Source of the DNA: an uncultured Clostridia bacterium
Lineage (GTDB): Bacteria > Bacillota > Clostridia > Oscillospirales > Butyricicoccaceae
Assembly: GCA_910586575.1 (NCBI GenBank)
Contig: CAJUJQ010000070.1
Coordinates: forward strand, 1 to 16,329
DNA: 16,329 bases
Direction: 5' to 3'
Both the position numbers and the translations under genes were made by a program. Below the pieces are notes generated by a model. It was given only the letters and a program-made list of their open reading frames with translations, was not told where the DNA came from and ran no database searches. Shown piece by piece: positions 7,270 through 14,375 of the stretch (positions are counted from its first letter, which is position 1; every line of letters starts with the position of its first letter).

Positions 7270-8709
7270 ATGAGTTTACCGAAAAATTTCTTATGGGGCG
7301 GCGCGGTCGCCGCCCATCAGCTGGAGGGCGCATGGAACGTTGACGGCAAAGGCCCCAGCGTCAGCGATGTGCTTACCGCGGGTAGCAAAGACGTTATGCG
7401 GAAAATTACCGATGGCGTCGTTGACGGGGAACGGTACCCGAATCATGACGGGATTGATTTCTTCCATACCTATAAAGAAGATATCGCGCTGTTTGCGGAG
7501 CTGGGTTTCAAGTGCTTCCGTACCTCGATTGCCTGGACCCGCATTTTCCCGAACGGCGATGAAGCCGAACCCAATGAGTCCGGGCTGCGATTCTATGACG
7601 ACCTGTTTGATGAGCTTTTGAAATACGGCATCGAACCCGTGATTACCCTGAGCCATTTTGAAATGCCTTACCATCTGGCAAAGGAATATGGCGGCTGGAT
7701 GAACCGTAAGCTCATCGACTTCTTTGTACATTACTCCACCGTTGTGATGGAGCGCTACAAGGACAAAGTCAAATACTGGATGACCTTCAATGAGATCAAC
7801 AATCAGGGCAACGTCGCCGCCGAAATCTTCGGCTGGGTCAATTCCGGCGTGCGGTTCCAGCAGCACCCCAACCCCAAGCAGGCGATGTATCAGTCGGTAC
7901 ACCATGAAATGGTGGCGTCGGCGCTCGTGGTGAAAAAGGGGCATGAAATCAATCCCGATTTCCAGATCGGCTGTATGTGCTCCTTTATCCCCTATTACCC
8001 GCATTCCTGCAACCCGGAGGACGTGCTCACCGCTGCGCACTGTATGGAACAGAAACGGTTCTTCTTCTCGGATGTACATTGCCGCGGGCATTACCCGTCC
8101 TATATCCGCAGGCTGTGGGAACGCGAGGACTGCGCCCCGGTGATGGAACCCGGCGATGAAGAAATCCTTGCGGATGGGTGCGTGGACTATATCGGCATCA
8201 GCTATTATATGTCAAACGCCGTCAAGGGCGACGCCCAAAAGGATATTGCATCCAAACTGGACGGCAGTATGGCAAATTCCGTCCCGAACCCCTATGTCAA
8301 GGCTTCCGATTGGGGCTGGCAGATTGACCCGGTCGGTCTGCGGTATTCGCTTCTGACGCTGTATGAACGCTATGAAAAACCGGTTTTTATTGTCGAAAAT
8401 GGTCTCGGCGCGATTGACCGGCTGGAGCCGGACCATACCTGTGACGACAGCTACCGGATCGATTACCTAAAAGCCCATATTGCGGAGATGAAAAAGGCCG
8501 TGGAGGAGGATGGCGTGGAGCTCATCGGCTACACGCCGTGGGGCTGCATTGATGTCGTCTCCTTTACGACTGGCGAGCTGCGCAAGCGTTACGGCTTTAT
8601 CTATGTCGATTTGAACGACGACGGCACCGGTACCCGGAACCGCTACCGGAAAAAATCCTTTGACTGGTACCGGCGTGTCATTGCCAGCAATGGCGAAAAT
8701 TTGGATTGA
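7270..8709 (+). CDS. 6-phospho-beta-glucosidase, glycoside hydrolase family 1
   Basis: A 479-aa cytoplasmic GH1 enzyme that hydrolyses the phosphorylated beta-glucoside delivered by the PTS into glucose-6-phosphate plus aglycone or sugar. The N-terminus FLWGGAVAAHQLEGAW is the GH1 signature. The acid/base is E175 in TFNEINN and the nucleophile is E376 in IVENGLG. The phosphate-binding trio S431, K439 and Y441 (S-x7-K-R-Y before GFIYVD) separates 6-phospho enzymes from plain beta-glucosidases. Length equals that of E. coli BglA/AscB types. AAAGGAG at 7254-7260 precedes the ATG by 9 nt. It is followed after 13 nt by the HPr gene. Call and catalytic class are firm; the natural aglycone is unknown. 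Confidence 0.96.
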   Translation: MSLPKNFLWGGAVAAHQLEGAWNVDGKGPSVSDVLTAGSKDVMRKITDGVVDGERYPNHDGIDFFHTYKEDIALFAELGFKCFRTSIAWTRIFPNGDEAEPNESGLRFYDDLFDELLKYGIEPVITLSHFEMPYHLAKEYGGWMNRKLIDFFVHYSTVVMERYKDKVKYWMTFNEINNQGNVAAEIFGWVNSGVRFQQHPNPKQAMYQSVHHEMVASALVVKKGHEINPDFQIGCMCSFIPYYPHSCNPEDVLTAAHCMEQKRFFFSDVHCRGHYPSYIRRLWEREDCAPVMEPGDEEILADGCVDYIGISYYMSNAVKGDAQKDIASKLDGSMANSVPNPYVKASDWGWQIDPVGLRYSLLTLYERYEKPVFIVENGLGAIDRLEPDHTCDDSYRIDYLKAHIAEMKKAVEEDGVELIGYTPWGCIDVVSFTTGELRKRYGFIYVDLNDDGTGTRNRYRKKSFDWYRRVIASNGENLD

Positions 8710-8722
8710 GAGGGTTGTATCT

Positions 8723-8980
8723 ATGAAAAGCATCGAATATACCATCCAGGATGCGCAGGGCATCCACGCACGTCCGGCGGGGCTGCTGATTAAAAAGCTG
8801 AAGGAATTTTCGGCAGTCCCCACGCTCACCAAAGACGGCAAAAGCGCAGACCCCCGGAAAATGTTCGCGCTGATGGGGCTTGGAATCAAGTGCGGCGATA
8901 CGATTACGATGTCCTTCGACGGCGCGGATGAATCGGCAGCCGCTGAGGCGCTTGCCGCATTCCTGAAAGAGAATTTGTAA
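8723..8980 (+). CDS. HPr-like phosphocarrier with Lys in place of the regulatory Ser46
   Basis: An 85-aa HPr-fold protein that carries phosphate from enzyme I to PTS EIIA domains. The active-site motif QGIHARPAG places histidine exactly at position 15. The second functional site differs: canonical HPr has NLKSIMGVMSLG around Ser46, while here the aligned stretch is DPRKMFALMGLG, giving Pro44 and Lys46. The HPr kinase/phosphorylase target is therefore absent although the transfer site is intact. This is the reverse of Crh, which keeps Ser46 and loses His15. GAGAGGG (8708-8714) lies 8 nt before the ATG, which fits the normal HPr N-terminus. It lies 13 nt after the glucosidase stop, within the operon. 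It probably serves these permeases rather than being the general HPr. Confidence 0.93.
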   Translation: MKSIEYTIQDAQGIHARPAGLLIKKLKEFSAVPTLTKDGKSADPRKMFALMGLGIKCGDTITMSFDGADESAAAEALAAFLKENL

Positions 8981-8988
8981 ACAGACGC

Positions 8989-9037
8989 AGGGCCTGTCCG
9001 GCGGGGTGACTTCCAGCAAACCGAGGGCAGGCCCTTT
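8989..9037 (+). promoter_or_regulatory. Intercistronic stem-loop before the second PTS gene (attenuator-like)
   Basis: AGGGCCTGTCC (8989-8999) pairs with GGGCAGGCCCT (9025-9035) as an 11-bp stem with one T-G pair and a 25-nt loop. Only TTT follows (9035-9037), so it is a weak terminator at best. It sits between the HPr stop and the EIIBC ribosome binding site (GGGAGGG, about 9040-9046). It could reduce read-through or protect an mRNA end, setting unequal amounts of the flanking gene products. Confidence 0.55.
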
Positions 9038-9052
9038 CCGGGAGGGAACATT

Positions 9053-10411
9053 ATGAATTACAAAGAAACTGCACAAAAGGTGCTCGAAAATGTTGGTGGG
9101 CCCGACAATGTGAAAAATGTCTACCACTGCGCGACCCGGCTGCGGTTCACGCTGAACGCTTCGGGTCCAGTCCGGATGGACGCACTGAAAAACACGCCGG
9201 GTGTCATCAGCGTGCTGGGAAGCGGCACGCAAATCCAGGTAGTGATCGGCGCAACGGTCAATAAGGTGTTCAACGAATTGCAGCCGCTGCTGCCCGCGAT
9301 GGAATCCAACGCGGCAAAGGAGGACGCCTCCGCCGAAAAGGGCAATCTGCTGAACAAGGTATTTAACGTGATTGCCGGTATTTTCGCGCCGTATCTGCCG
9401 CTGTTGATGTGTTCCGGCATTCTCACCGGCCTGCTCACACTCGCCGGAACCATGGGATGGATGGACACCGCGTCCGGAACCTACGCGATTTTTTCGGCGG
9501 CAAGCAATTCACTCTTTTATTTCTTCCCCATCCTGCTGTCGTTCACCGCGGCAAAGCAGTTTGGCACAAACCCTTATGTCGCGGTGGTGATTGGCGCGAC
9601 GCTGATTCATCCGACCTTTGCCGCATTGGCAGACCTTGAAGGCGCGGCGGCATTCCTCGGGATTCCGGTTGTCATGCAGTCTTACGCTTCGTCAGTGATT
9701 CCCGCGATTGCCGGGGTGGGCCTGTATGCGGTGATTGACCGCACACTCTCCAAGGTGATCCCGGACAGCCTGCGCAGCCTGGTCGTGACGCTGGCAGGCA
9801 TGGTGATTGTGATTCCGGTAACGATTCTGGTGTTCGGCCCGCTTGGCAATTCCCTGAGCACGCTGCTCGGCGACGCGCTGAATGCGCTGGTTGGTTTCAA
9901 CCCGCTGATTGCCGGTATCCTTGCGGGCGGCCTGTGCGGCTATATGGCAATGTTCGGACTGCAATGGGGCATTATCCCAATCATCATTATGAATATCGCG
10001 AATCAGGGCTTCGATTACTTTACGCCTATGTGGCTGATGGGCTGCTACGGCCAGATGGGCGTGGCGCTGGGTGTATTCCTGCGTGCAAAAACGGCGGAGC
10101 TGAAACAGCTTTCACTTTCCAGCTTCCTTTCCGGCATCTTTACCGGTGTGACCGAGCCGATCCTGTACGGTATCCTGACCAAGTATATCCGGCTGAACCT
10201 GTTTGTCGTAATTGGCGGCGCGGTCGGCGGTGCGGTTTGCGGACTGATGCGCGTTAAGGCAATCGCGTTCCTGTTCGCGGGCGTGCTGAACTTTCCGGGA
10301 TATGTTGGGGACACTTTCGTATTCTATGTCATCAGCATGGCGCTTGCAGTCGGTATTTCCGCTGGTTTGACCTATGTTTTCGGAGCAAAGGAGCTGGAAA
10401 GGAAAGGATGA
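9053..10411 (+). CDS. PTS EIIBC permease of the glucose/beta-glucoside superfamily, no EIIA domain
   Basis: A 452-aa membrane permease that transports and phosphorylates a sugar. EIIB (about 5-80) has phosphocysteine C26 (VYHCATRLRF). A linker rich in Ala/Glu/Lys runs to about 98, and a polytopic EIIC (about 100-445) contains GVTEP at 365-369. The protein ends after EIIC, so it needs an EIIA from elsewhere. In this locus the only EIIA is the C-terminal domain of the frameshifted EIIBCA. EIIB resembles the first permease of the operon, but the sequences are clearly different, so this is a diverged paralogue rather than a recent duplicate. Its stop overlaps the next start (ATGA at 10408-10411), implying translational coupling. 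The family resembles sucrose, trehalose and beta-glucoside permeases; the substrate is not determined. Confidence 0.93.
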   Translation: MNYKETAQKVLENVGGPDNVKNVYHCATRLRFTLNASGPVRMDALKNTPGVISVLGSGTQIQVVIGATVNKVFNELQPLLPAMESNAAKEDASAEKGNLLNKVFNVIAGIFAPYLPLLMCSGILTGLLTLAGTMGWMDTASGTYAIFSAASNSLFYFFPILLSFTAAKQFGTNPYVAVVIGATLIHPTFAALADLEGAAAFLGIPVVMQSYASSVIPAIAGVGLYAVIDRTLSKVIPDSLRSLVVTLAGMVIVIPVTILVFGPLGNSLSTLLGDALNALVGFNPLIAGILAGGLCGYMAMFGLQWGIIPIIIMNIANQGFDYFTPMWLMGCYGQMGVALGVFLRAKTAELKQLSLSSFLSGIFTGVTEPILYGILTKYIRLNLFVVIGGAVGGAVCGLMRVKAIAFLFAGVLNFPGYVGDTFVFYVISMALAVGISAGLTYVFGAKELERKG

Positions 10412-11379
10412 TTCAAACCGTAACCGGGGCAATTACACCCGAAAAAGTGAACCGCGTCTTACCGCATGAGCATTTTACTTTCGGTAAACCGGGCTGCCTG
10501 TATGATATGGATAACCGCTATCAGCGGGAAGCCGCGTACCGCAACGGCGTGCGGAATTTGCAAATGGCAGCCAAATATGACGTGAACCTGATTGTGGACG
10601 CAACCACAATCGAATACGGCAGGGACCCGGCCCAGCTCAAGCAGCTTTCGGAACGCATGGGCTGTTACATTGTGTGCAGTACCGGCTTCTTTAAGGATGA
10701 AGGGGATATGCTCGCCCTGCTTCGGTCGATTTCTTATCAGACCGACCTGGTATCCTGGCTGGAACGGCTTTTTGTGCGGGAAATTGAAACCGGGATTGGC
10801 GATACCGGGGTAAAAGCCGGTATCCTTAAAACGGCAAGTTCCCTGGGGCAGATCCGTCCACTGGAACGCGCCGTGATGGAAGCCGCTGCCCACGCGCAAA
10901 GGAAAACAGGCGTGCCGTTGCTGACCCATTGCGACCGGGGCCGTCTGGGGCTGGCCCAGGCAGAGCTTTTCCGGACCTGGGGCGTCCGCCCGGAACAGGT
11001 GGTCATCGGGCATATGACCAGCTGCCGCGACCTTTCCGAAATCATGCGTATTATGGATATGGGATACCGGGTCGGGTTCGATCAGTTCGGCATCCTTTCC
11101 ATTCCCGATATCCCGGACGATGAGCAAAAAAAGGAGAACCTGCTGGCGCTGCTGCGGGAAGGCTATGAGGATTCGATCCTGCTGTCCCATGACTGTATGT
11201 TCGACCGGATGGGAGCCGTCAGCAGCAGTAAACCGCGGTATCCCGACCTGATTTTCCGGGAAGTGCTTCCTTATCTGCGTGGGGAAGGGATTTCGGAAGA
11301 AACCATTACAAAGCTTACACGGGACAACTTTTTGAAATTGTTCCATGAAAACCGATCAACGGAAGGAGAAAACGCATGA
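10408..11379 (+). CDS. Phosphotriesterase-family metal-dependent hydrolase
   Basis: A 323-aa TIM-barrel amidohydrolase of the PTE/Php group with a binuclear metal site. The full ligand set is visible: H20 and H22 (PHEHF), K141 (AGILKTAS, the lysine carboxylated in this family), H174 (LLTHCD), H202 (IGHM) and D262 (LSHDC). Spacings of 33 and 28 residues from Lys to His to His agree with bacterial phosphotriesterase. Some homologues in sugar operons act as lactonases on phosphorylated aldonolactones (established for parts of COG1735). That activity would fit a PTS locus with a dehydrogenase, but it is inference. The gene overlaps the EIIBC stop by 4 bp, with GGAAAGG upstream, and overlaps the next gene by 4 bp. 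It is unlikely to act on true phosphotriesters. Confidence 0.88.
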   Translation: MIQTVTGAITPEKVNRVLPHEHFTFGKPGCLYDMDNRYQREAAYRNGVRNLQMAAKYDVNLIVDATTIEYGRDPAQLKQLSERMGCYIVCSTGFFKDEGDMLALLRSISYQTDLVSWLERLFVREIETGIGDTGVKAGILKTASSLGQIRPLERAVMEAAAHAQRKTGVPLLTHCDRGRLGLAQAELFRTWGVRPEQVVIGHMTSCRDLSEIMRIMDMGYRVGFDQFGILSIPDIPDDEQKKENLLALLREGYEDSILLSHDCMFDRMGAVSSSKPRYPDLIFREVLPYLRGEGISEETITKLTRDNFLKLFHENRSTEGENA

Positions 11380-12740
11380 AAAAACTGACTTCTGGTTTGC
11401 TGACGCTGTGCCTGGCGCTGAATCTGGCCGCGTGCGGCACGCAGGGCGGTCAGCCCGCAGACAATGGCGGAAACGCTGCCGCGGCGGAGCCGGTTTCGGT
11501 ATCCGGCACACAGGCGGCTGTTGTAGAGGGCTTCGACTGGGGTCCCGGCGTTACCAAGACAATCCTGGCGCTTGACCAGGCCATCCAGCCCGATTCGGTC
11601 AGCGCGGAAGCGTTTGCCGTCAAAGAGGTCAAGGAAAGCTTTGACTGGGAAACCATGGAGCCGGAACATATCATGGTTGAGAACGAGCGGGAGGTTACGG
11701 ACGCCTATACCTGCGACGAAAACGGCGCGCAGGTGTCCGAGGCTTCCGACCATATTGCGCTGGAGCTGTACTGTGCGCACGATACCGGCAACCCGTTCTG
11801 CTATGACAACAACGATTGGAAAAATTTATGGTGTTCCCCGTACCAGCTTCAGGTTTCCCTGACGGAAGGCGCGGCGCTGGCTGCCGAATCCGGCGCGCCG
11901 GTTTCCGGACTGACGGTTGCGGAAGAAATTGATTTCAGCGCCGCACAGATGCCCGACCTGGACGGCATTACCATGGATCAGTCGTTTACCGGCTCGGACG
12001 GCAGAAGCCTGCTTTATGCATCCTATGAACCTGCGGCCAGCGATGAAAAAAAGCCGCTGGTGATCTGGCTGCACGGCGTGGGCGAAGGCGGCGACGATAC
12101 CTCAATTGCGCTGCTCGGCAATGAGGTCACCGCGCTGATGAAGGAGGAATTCCAGACCGCTATGGGCGGCGCATATATCCTTGTCCCGCAGGCGTCCTCC
12201 TTCTGGATGGCTTATGACGATGAAGGCCATTGGGATAACCCCGGCATCGACTCTATTTACCGTGTCGTGCTGAAAGAGCTGATTGACAGCTACGTTGCGG
12301 AAAACCCAGGCATCGACCCGAACCGCATTATTATCGGCGGCTGCTCAAACGGCGGCTATATGACGATCAATATGGAAATCCATTATCCGGACTTTTTCGC
12401 AGCCGCTTACCCAATCTGCGAAGCTTACGGCAATGCCAATATTACCGATGAGGAAATCCGGAATATCGCAACCACCCCGACCTGGTTCGTGTACGCCGAT
12501 AATGACACGACCGTTGACCCGAAAGAGCATTCCGTACCCACGATTGAACGCCTGCGCGCGGCCGGCGCGGATGTGCATTGCAGCGTCTTTGAAGATGTGC
12601 ACGATATGAACGGGTATACGGATGAGGACGGTTCCCCGCATCAGTATGCTGGGCATTGGTCCTGGGTATATTTCTTTAATAACCAGTGCGAAGACGGTGG
12701 CGTGAAGCTTTGGGACTGGCTCGCACAACAGAGCCGGTAA
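11376..12740 (+). CDS. Secreted lipoprotein esterase/peptidase-like alpha/beta hydrolase (COG4099 type)
   Basis: A 454-aa protein with a lipoprotein signal: MKK, a hydrophobic stretch, then the lipobox LNLAAC with cleavage before C20 and membrane anchoring outside the cell. A Gly/Ala-rich linker is followed by an N-terminal region (about 48-190) of probable Ig-like beta fold. The alpha/beta hydrolase domain (about 200-450) has an oxyanion WLHGVGEGG (231-239), nucleophile elbow GGCSNGGYM with S324, an acid near D376/D381 (YADNDTTVDP), and H427 (GHWSWVY) as the likely catalytic histidine. This layout matches predicted-peptidase/carbohydrate-esterase proteins such as feruloyl or acetyl esterases. 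GGAAGGAG (11361-11368) lies 7 nt before the ATG, which overlaps the upstream stop. As the only extracellular product of the operon, it may deacylate a glycoside before uptake (inference). Confidence 0.88.
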   Translation: MKKLTSGLLTLCLALNLAACGTQGGQPADNGGNAAAAEPVSVSGTQAAVVEGFDWGPGVTKTILALDQAIQPDSVSAEAFAVKEVKESFDWETMEPEHIMVENEREVTDAYTCDENGAQVSEASDHIALELYCAHDTGNPFCYDNNDWKNLWCSPYQLQVSLTEGAALAAESGAPVSGLTVAEEIDFSAAQMPDLDGITMDQSFTGSDGRSLLYASYEPAASDEKKPLVIWLHGVGEGGDDTSIALLGNEVTALMKEEFQTAMGGAYILVPQASSFWMAYDDEGHWDNPGIDSIYRVVLKELIDSYVAENPGIDPNRIIIGGCSNGGYMTINMEIHYPDFFAAAYPICEAYGNANITDEEIRNIATTPTWFVYADNDTTVDPKEHSVPTIERLRAAGADVHCSVFEDVHDMNGYTDEDGSPHQYAGHWSWVYFFNNQCEDGGVKLWDWLAQQSR

Positions 12741-12903
12741 TAGACCTGTTCGAAAACCATTGGCGCACCGTCTGTCGCAAGCCTTCGCCGTCAGAATGTG
12801 CCGTTTCCCTTTGAAATCCGTCAGGATTCCTGTGGGAAGCCGATTCACCCTGACGACGAATCCTTACGACAGACAATACACCTCTGGTTACCGAATAGGT
12901 CTA
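12741..12903. mobile_element. 163-bp near-palindromic MITE-like element
   Basis: The segment from TAGACCT (12741-12747) to AGGTCTA (12897-12903) is an imperfect inverted repeat over its whole length. Paired blocks include TAGACCT, TTCG, AACCA, GTCTGTCG, AAG, TTCG, CGTCAG, TTCCC and AATCC, meeting at a GTCA loop near 12822. The ends are TA dinucleotides followed by GACCT, compatible with a TA target duplication as in IS630/mariner-type elements, though no flanking copy proves it. It begins right after the esterase stop codon, so operon mRNA would end in a long hairpin. No protein is encoded. Confidence 0.75.
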
Positions 12904-12935
12904 ATGTTGAAAAAGATAGTCAAGTCCAAATGTGA

Positions 12936-13090
12936 TTAGACCGTCCGCAGGCTGTGCTGCACATCAGCGATTTCAGATAACATCTTGGGAACATCAGACA
13001 TACGTAACGCCTGGCAGTTCTCCCGGCTAAATACCGCTTTGTAGGTCTGGATGAGTCCATTACGCTCAATTAAGACGCTGCCGCCGCTAT
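12936..13090 (-). pseudogene. Unrecognised gene tail, leftward
   Basis: Read leftward, about 50 residues are open and protein-like (SGGSVLIERNGLIQTYKAVF, then SRENCQALRMSDVPKMLSE, then IADVQHSLRTV) and end at a TAA at 12938-12936. I do not recognise the family. There is no plausible start: the frame continues to the right only as the antisense of the neighbouring regulator fragment. It is best read as the C-terminal end of a gene whose front half was lost at a junction near 13080-13095. Confidence 0.4.
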
Positions 13091-13246
13091 GCTGATTTAC
13101 ACCAAGAGGATGTGGAGAAAGACAAGGGCTTTGCACTCACCTGTGTCATCTATCAGTGGATCAAGTACGGCTTTGATGAAGCGTCGGAGCAGGTGCAAAA
13201 GCATATTATTGATGCCTTTTCGGCAGGTTTGACTCAAAATACATAA
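13085..13246 (+). pseudogene. C-terminal fragment, TetR/AcrR-like regulator (tentative)
   Basis: The rightward frame runs from about 13085 to a TAA at 13244-13246 and reads YADLHQEDVEKDKGFALTCV then IYQWIKYGFDEASEQVQKHI and IDAFSAGLTQNT. The pattern of a helix with a xxWI-x-x-G(F/M) turn followed by an acidic amphipathic helix resembles the last helices of TetR-family regulators. There is no ATG or ribosome binding site at its left edge. It meets the leftward gene tail back to back, so both lost their N-terminal halves. Confidence 0.4.
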
Positions 13247-13285
13247 AATCAGGCTGGCAGGGCTGTCCCTGTCAACCTGGTTTTA
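13245..13285 (+). terminator. Imperfect terminator after the regulator fragment
   Basis: AAAATCAGGCTGGCAGGG (13245-13262) pairs with CCCTGTCAACCTGGTTTT (13267-13284) around a CTGT loop, with a few mismatches. A-run and T-run flank the stem. It overlaps the fragment's stop codon and was probably that gene's own terminator. Confidence 0.6.
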
Positions 13286-13333
13286 TGCACACATCCAATC
13301 AGGGATAGGAGATATTTGAATCAACAAGTCTAA

Positions 13334-13371
13334 AAAAAACTCCCGCCTGCGCAAACAGGCGGGAGTTTTTT
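13334..13371. terminator. Strong bidirectional terminator 3' of the lysR-type gene
   Basis: A perfect 16-bp stem, AAAAAACTCCCGCCTG (13334-13349) with CAGGCGGGAGTTTTTT (13356-13371), encloses a 6-nt loop. The A-run on the left gives a U-tract for leftward transcripts and the T-run on the right gives one for rightward transcripts. It ends leftward LysR transcription and shields it from rightward read-through. Confidence 0.92.
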
Positions 13372-13389
13372 CATTCGGCTTTTCCGAGC

Positions 13390-14289
13390 TTAAACTAATG
13401 GCATTGGATTCCCCTCCCACTCGTTTTTTAATAGGTGTAAAAACTCCTTGGAGGCCCTGGAAAACACTTGGTATTTTTTCCATACAATGCAAAGCCCGGC
13501 CTCTAAGGTAGGGGATAGCGGGCGGAAGCAAAGCTCACTGTCTCCAGTGGTGTTGATGATTTTATCCAGTGCAATGGCATAACCGATTCCTTTTTTCACA
13601 AACAGGGACGCATTGAAGATCAAGTCATAGGTCATGACAATATTTAGTTTACTGATATCTCTTTGCAGCCATGCCATCATATCGCTGCTGATGGAAGCCT
13701 GATGAGATACGATCAACGGCTTGTCCCATAAGTCCTGGGTGCATATCGTTTCCTTCTCTGCCAGTGGACTGTCCTTCCGCATGAGAACACCCCAAATGTC
13801 GCTGATGGGAAGCCGCATATGCTCGTATTTACTCACGTCTACCGGTCCCACCAGAAGCCCAAAATCAATCAGGCCCTTGTCCAGCTTCTCCATCACGATT
13901 TCCGCATCGCCACTGTAGATGTGATAGTGAATCAGCGGGTATTTCTCCTGCAATTTTCCGGCTACTTGTGCAAACAGAGAAATTGCATCTGTTTCCCCTC
14001 CGCCGATGTAAACTTCCCCGTTGATATTGTCACCTGAGCTGGCCAACTCTGCCTTGGTCTTTTCCATCAGGTCAACCAATTCTTCCGCACGCCTACGGAG
14101 CAGCATTCCATCCTCCGTAAGCGTGACTTTTTTACTGCCGCGAATCAGCAGTTGTTTTCCTAACTCATCCTCCAAGTCTTTCAGCTGCCTGGAAAGCGGA
14201 GGCTGTGTCATTCGCAGAGTTTCCGCCGCTCTGGTAATGCTTTCTTCCCGCGCTACTGCAAGAAAATATTGTAGAACTCGTATATCCAT
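13390..14289 (-). CDS. LysR-family transcriptional regulator
   Basis: A 299-aa LTTR. The N-terminal winged HTH (about 1-60) carries the typical FLAVAREESITRAAETLRMTQPPLSRQ pattern in pieces: FLAVAREESITRAAE (9-23) and MTQPPLSRQ (27-35). A linker helix follows, and the C-terminal effector-binding domain (about 90-290) has the usual VYIGGGET and GLIDFGLL strands. The ATG (14289-14287) has GAGAGGTG 5 nt upstream. A sigma-A promoter reads leftward (TTGAAA, 17 bp, TATAAT) and a terminator follows. It is divergent from the hydrolase/reductase operon, and the operator between them fits direct control of that operon. The effector is unknown, perhaps a substrate or product of the reductase. Confidence 0.94.
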   Translation of the reverse strand: MDIRVLQYFLAVAREESITRAAETLRMTQPPLSRQLKDLEDELGKQLLIRGSKKVTLTEDGMLLRRRAEELVDLMEKTKAELASSGDNINGEVYIGGGETDAISLFAQVAGKLQEKYPLIHYHIYSGDAEIVMEKLDKGLIDFGLLVGPVDVSKYEHMRLPISDIWGVLMRKDSPLAEKETICTQDLWDKPLIVSHQASISSDMMAWLQRDISKLNIVMTYDLIFNASLFVKKGIGYAIALDKIINTTGDSELCFRPLSPTLEAGLCIVWKKYQVFSRASKEFLHLLKNEWEGNPMPLV

Positions 14290-14319
14290 AGGAACACCTC
14301 TCTTTTGTTTCTGCGCCTT

Positions 14320-14348
14320 ATTATACCAGGAGACTGCATACCTTTCAA
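14320..14348 (-). promoter_or_regulatory. Promoter of the lysR-type gene
   Basis: On the minus strand, TTGAAA (14348-14343; 5/6 match) and a perfect TATAAT (14325-14320) are separated by 17 bp. The start of transcription is expected near 14313, leaving a ~24-nt leader. The -35 box coincides with the spacer of the LysR operator, so bound regulator would block polymerase. Confidence 0.75.
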
Positions 14349-14358
14349 GTATGCAGTC
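14332..14358. promoter_or_regulatory. LysR-type operator (ATAC-N7-GTAT inverted repeat)
   Basis: GACTGCATAC (14332-14341) and GTATGCAGTC (14349-14358) are perfect 10-bp arms around CTTTCAA. The core ATAC-N7-GTAT is the classic LTTR recognition motif (a T-N11-A site). Its centre lies about 66 bp before the expected start of the rightward operon, the usual position of an LTTR activator site, and it overlaps the -35 of lysR. Confidence 0.85.
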
Positions 14359-14375
14359 GTATTCTTTATATGTAT

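Noticed and set aside
8723..8980. Calling the small PTS protein Crh
   Set aside because: Crh lacks His15 and keeps Ser46; this protein shows the opposite pattern.
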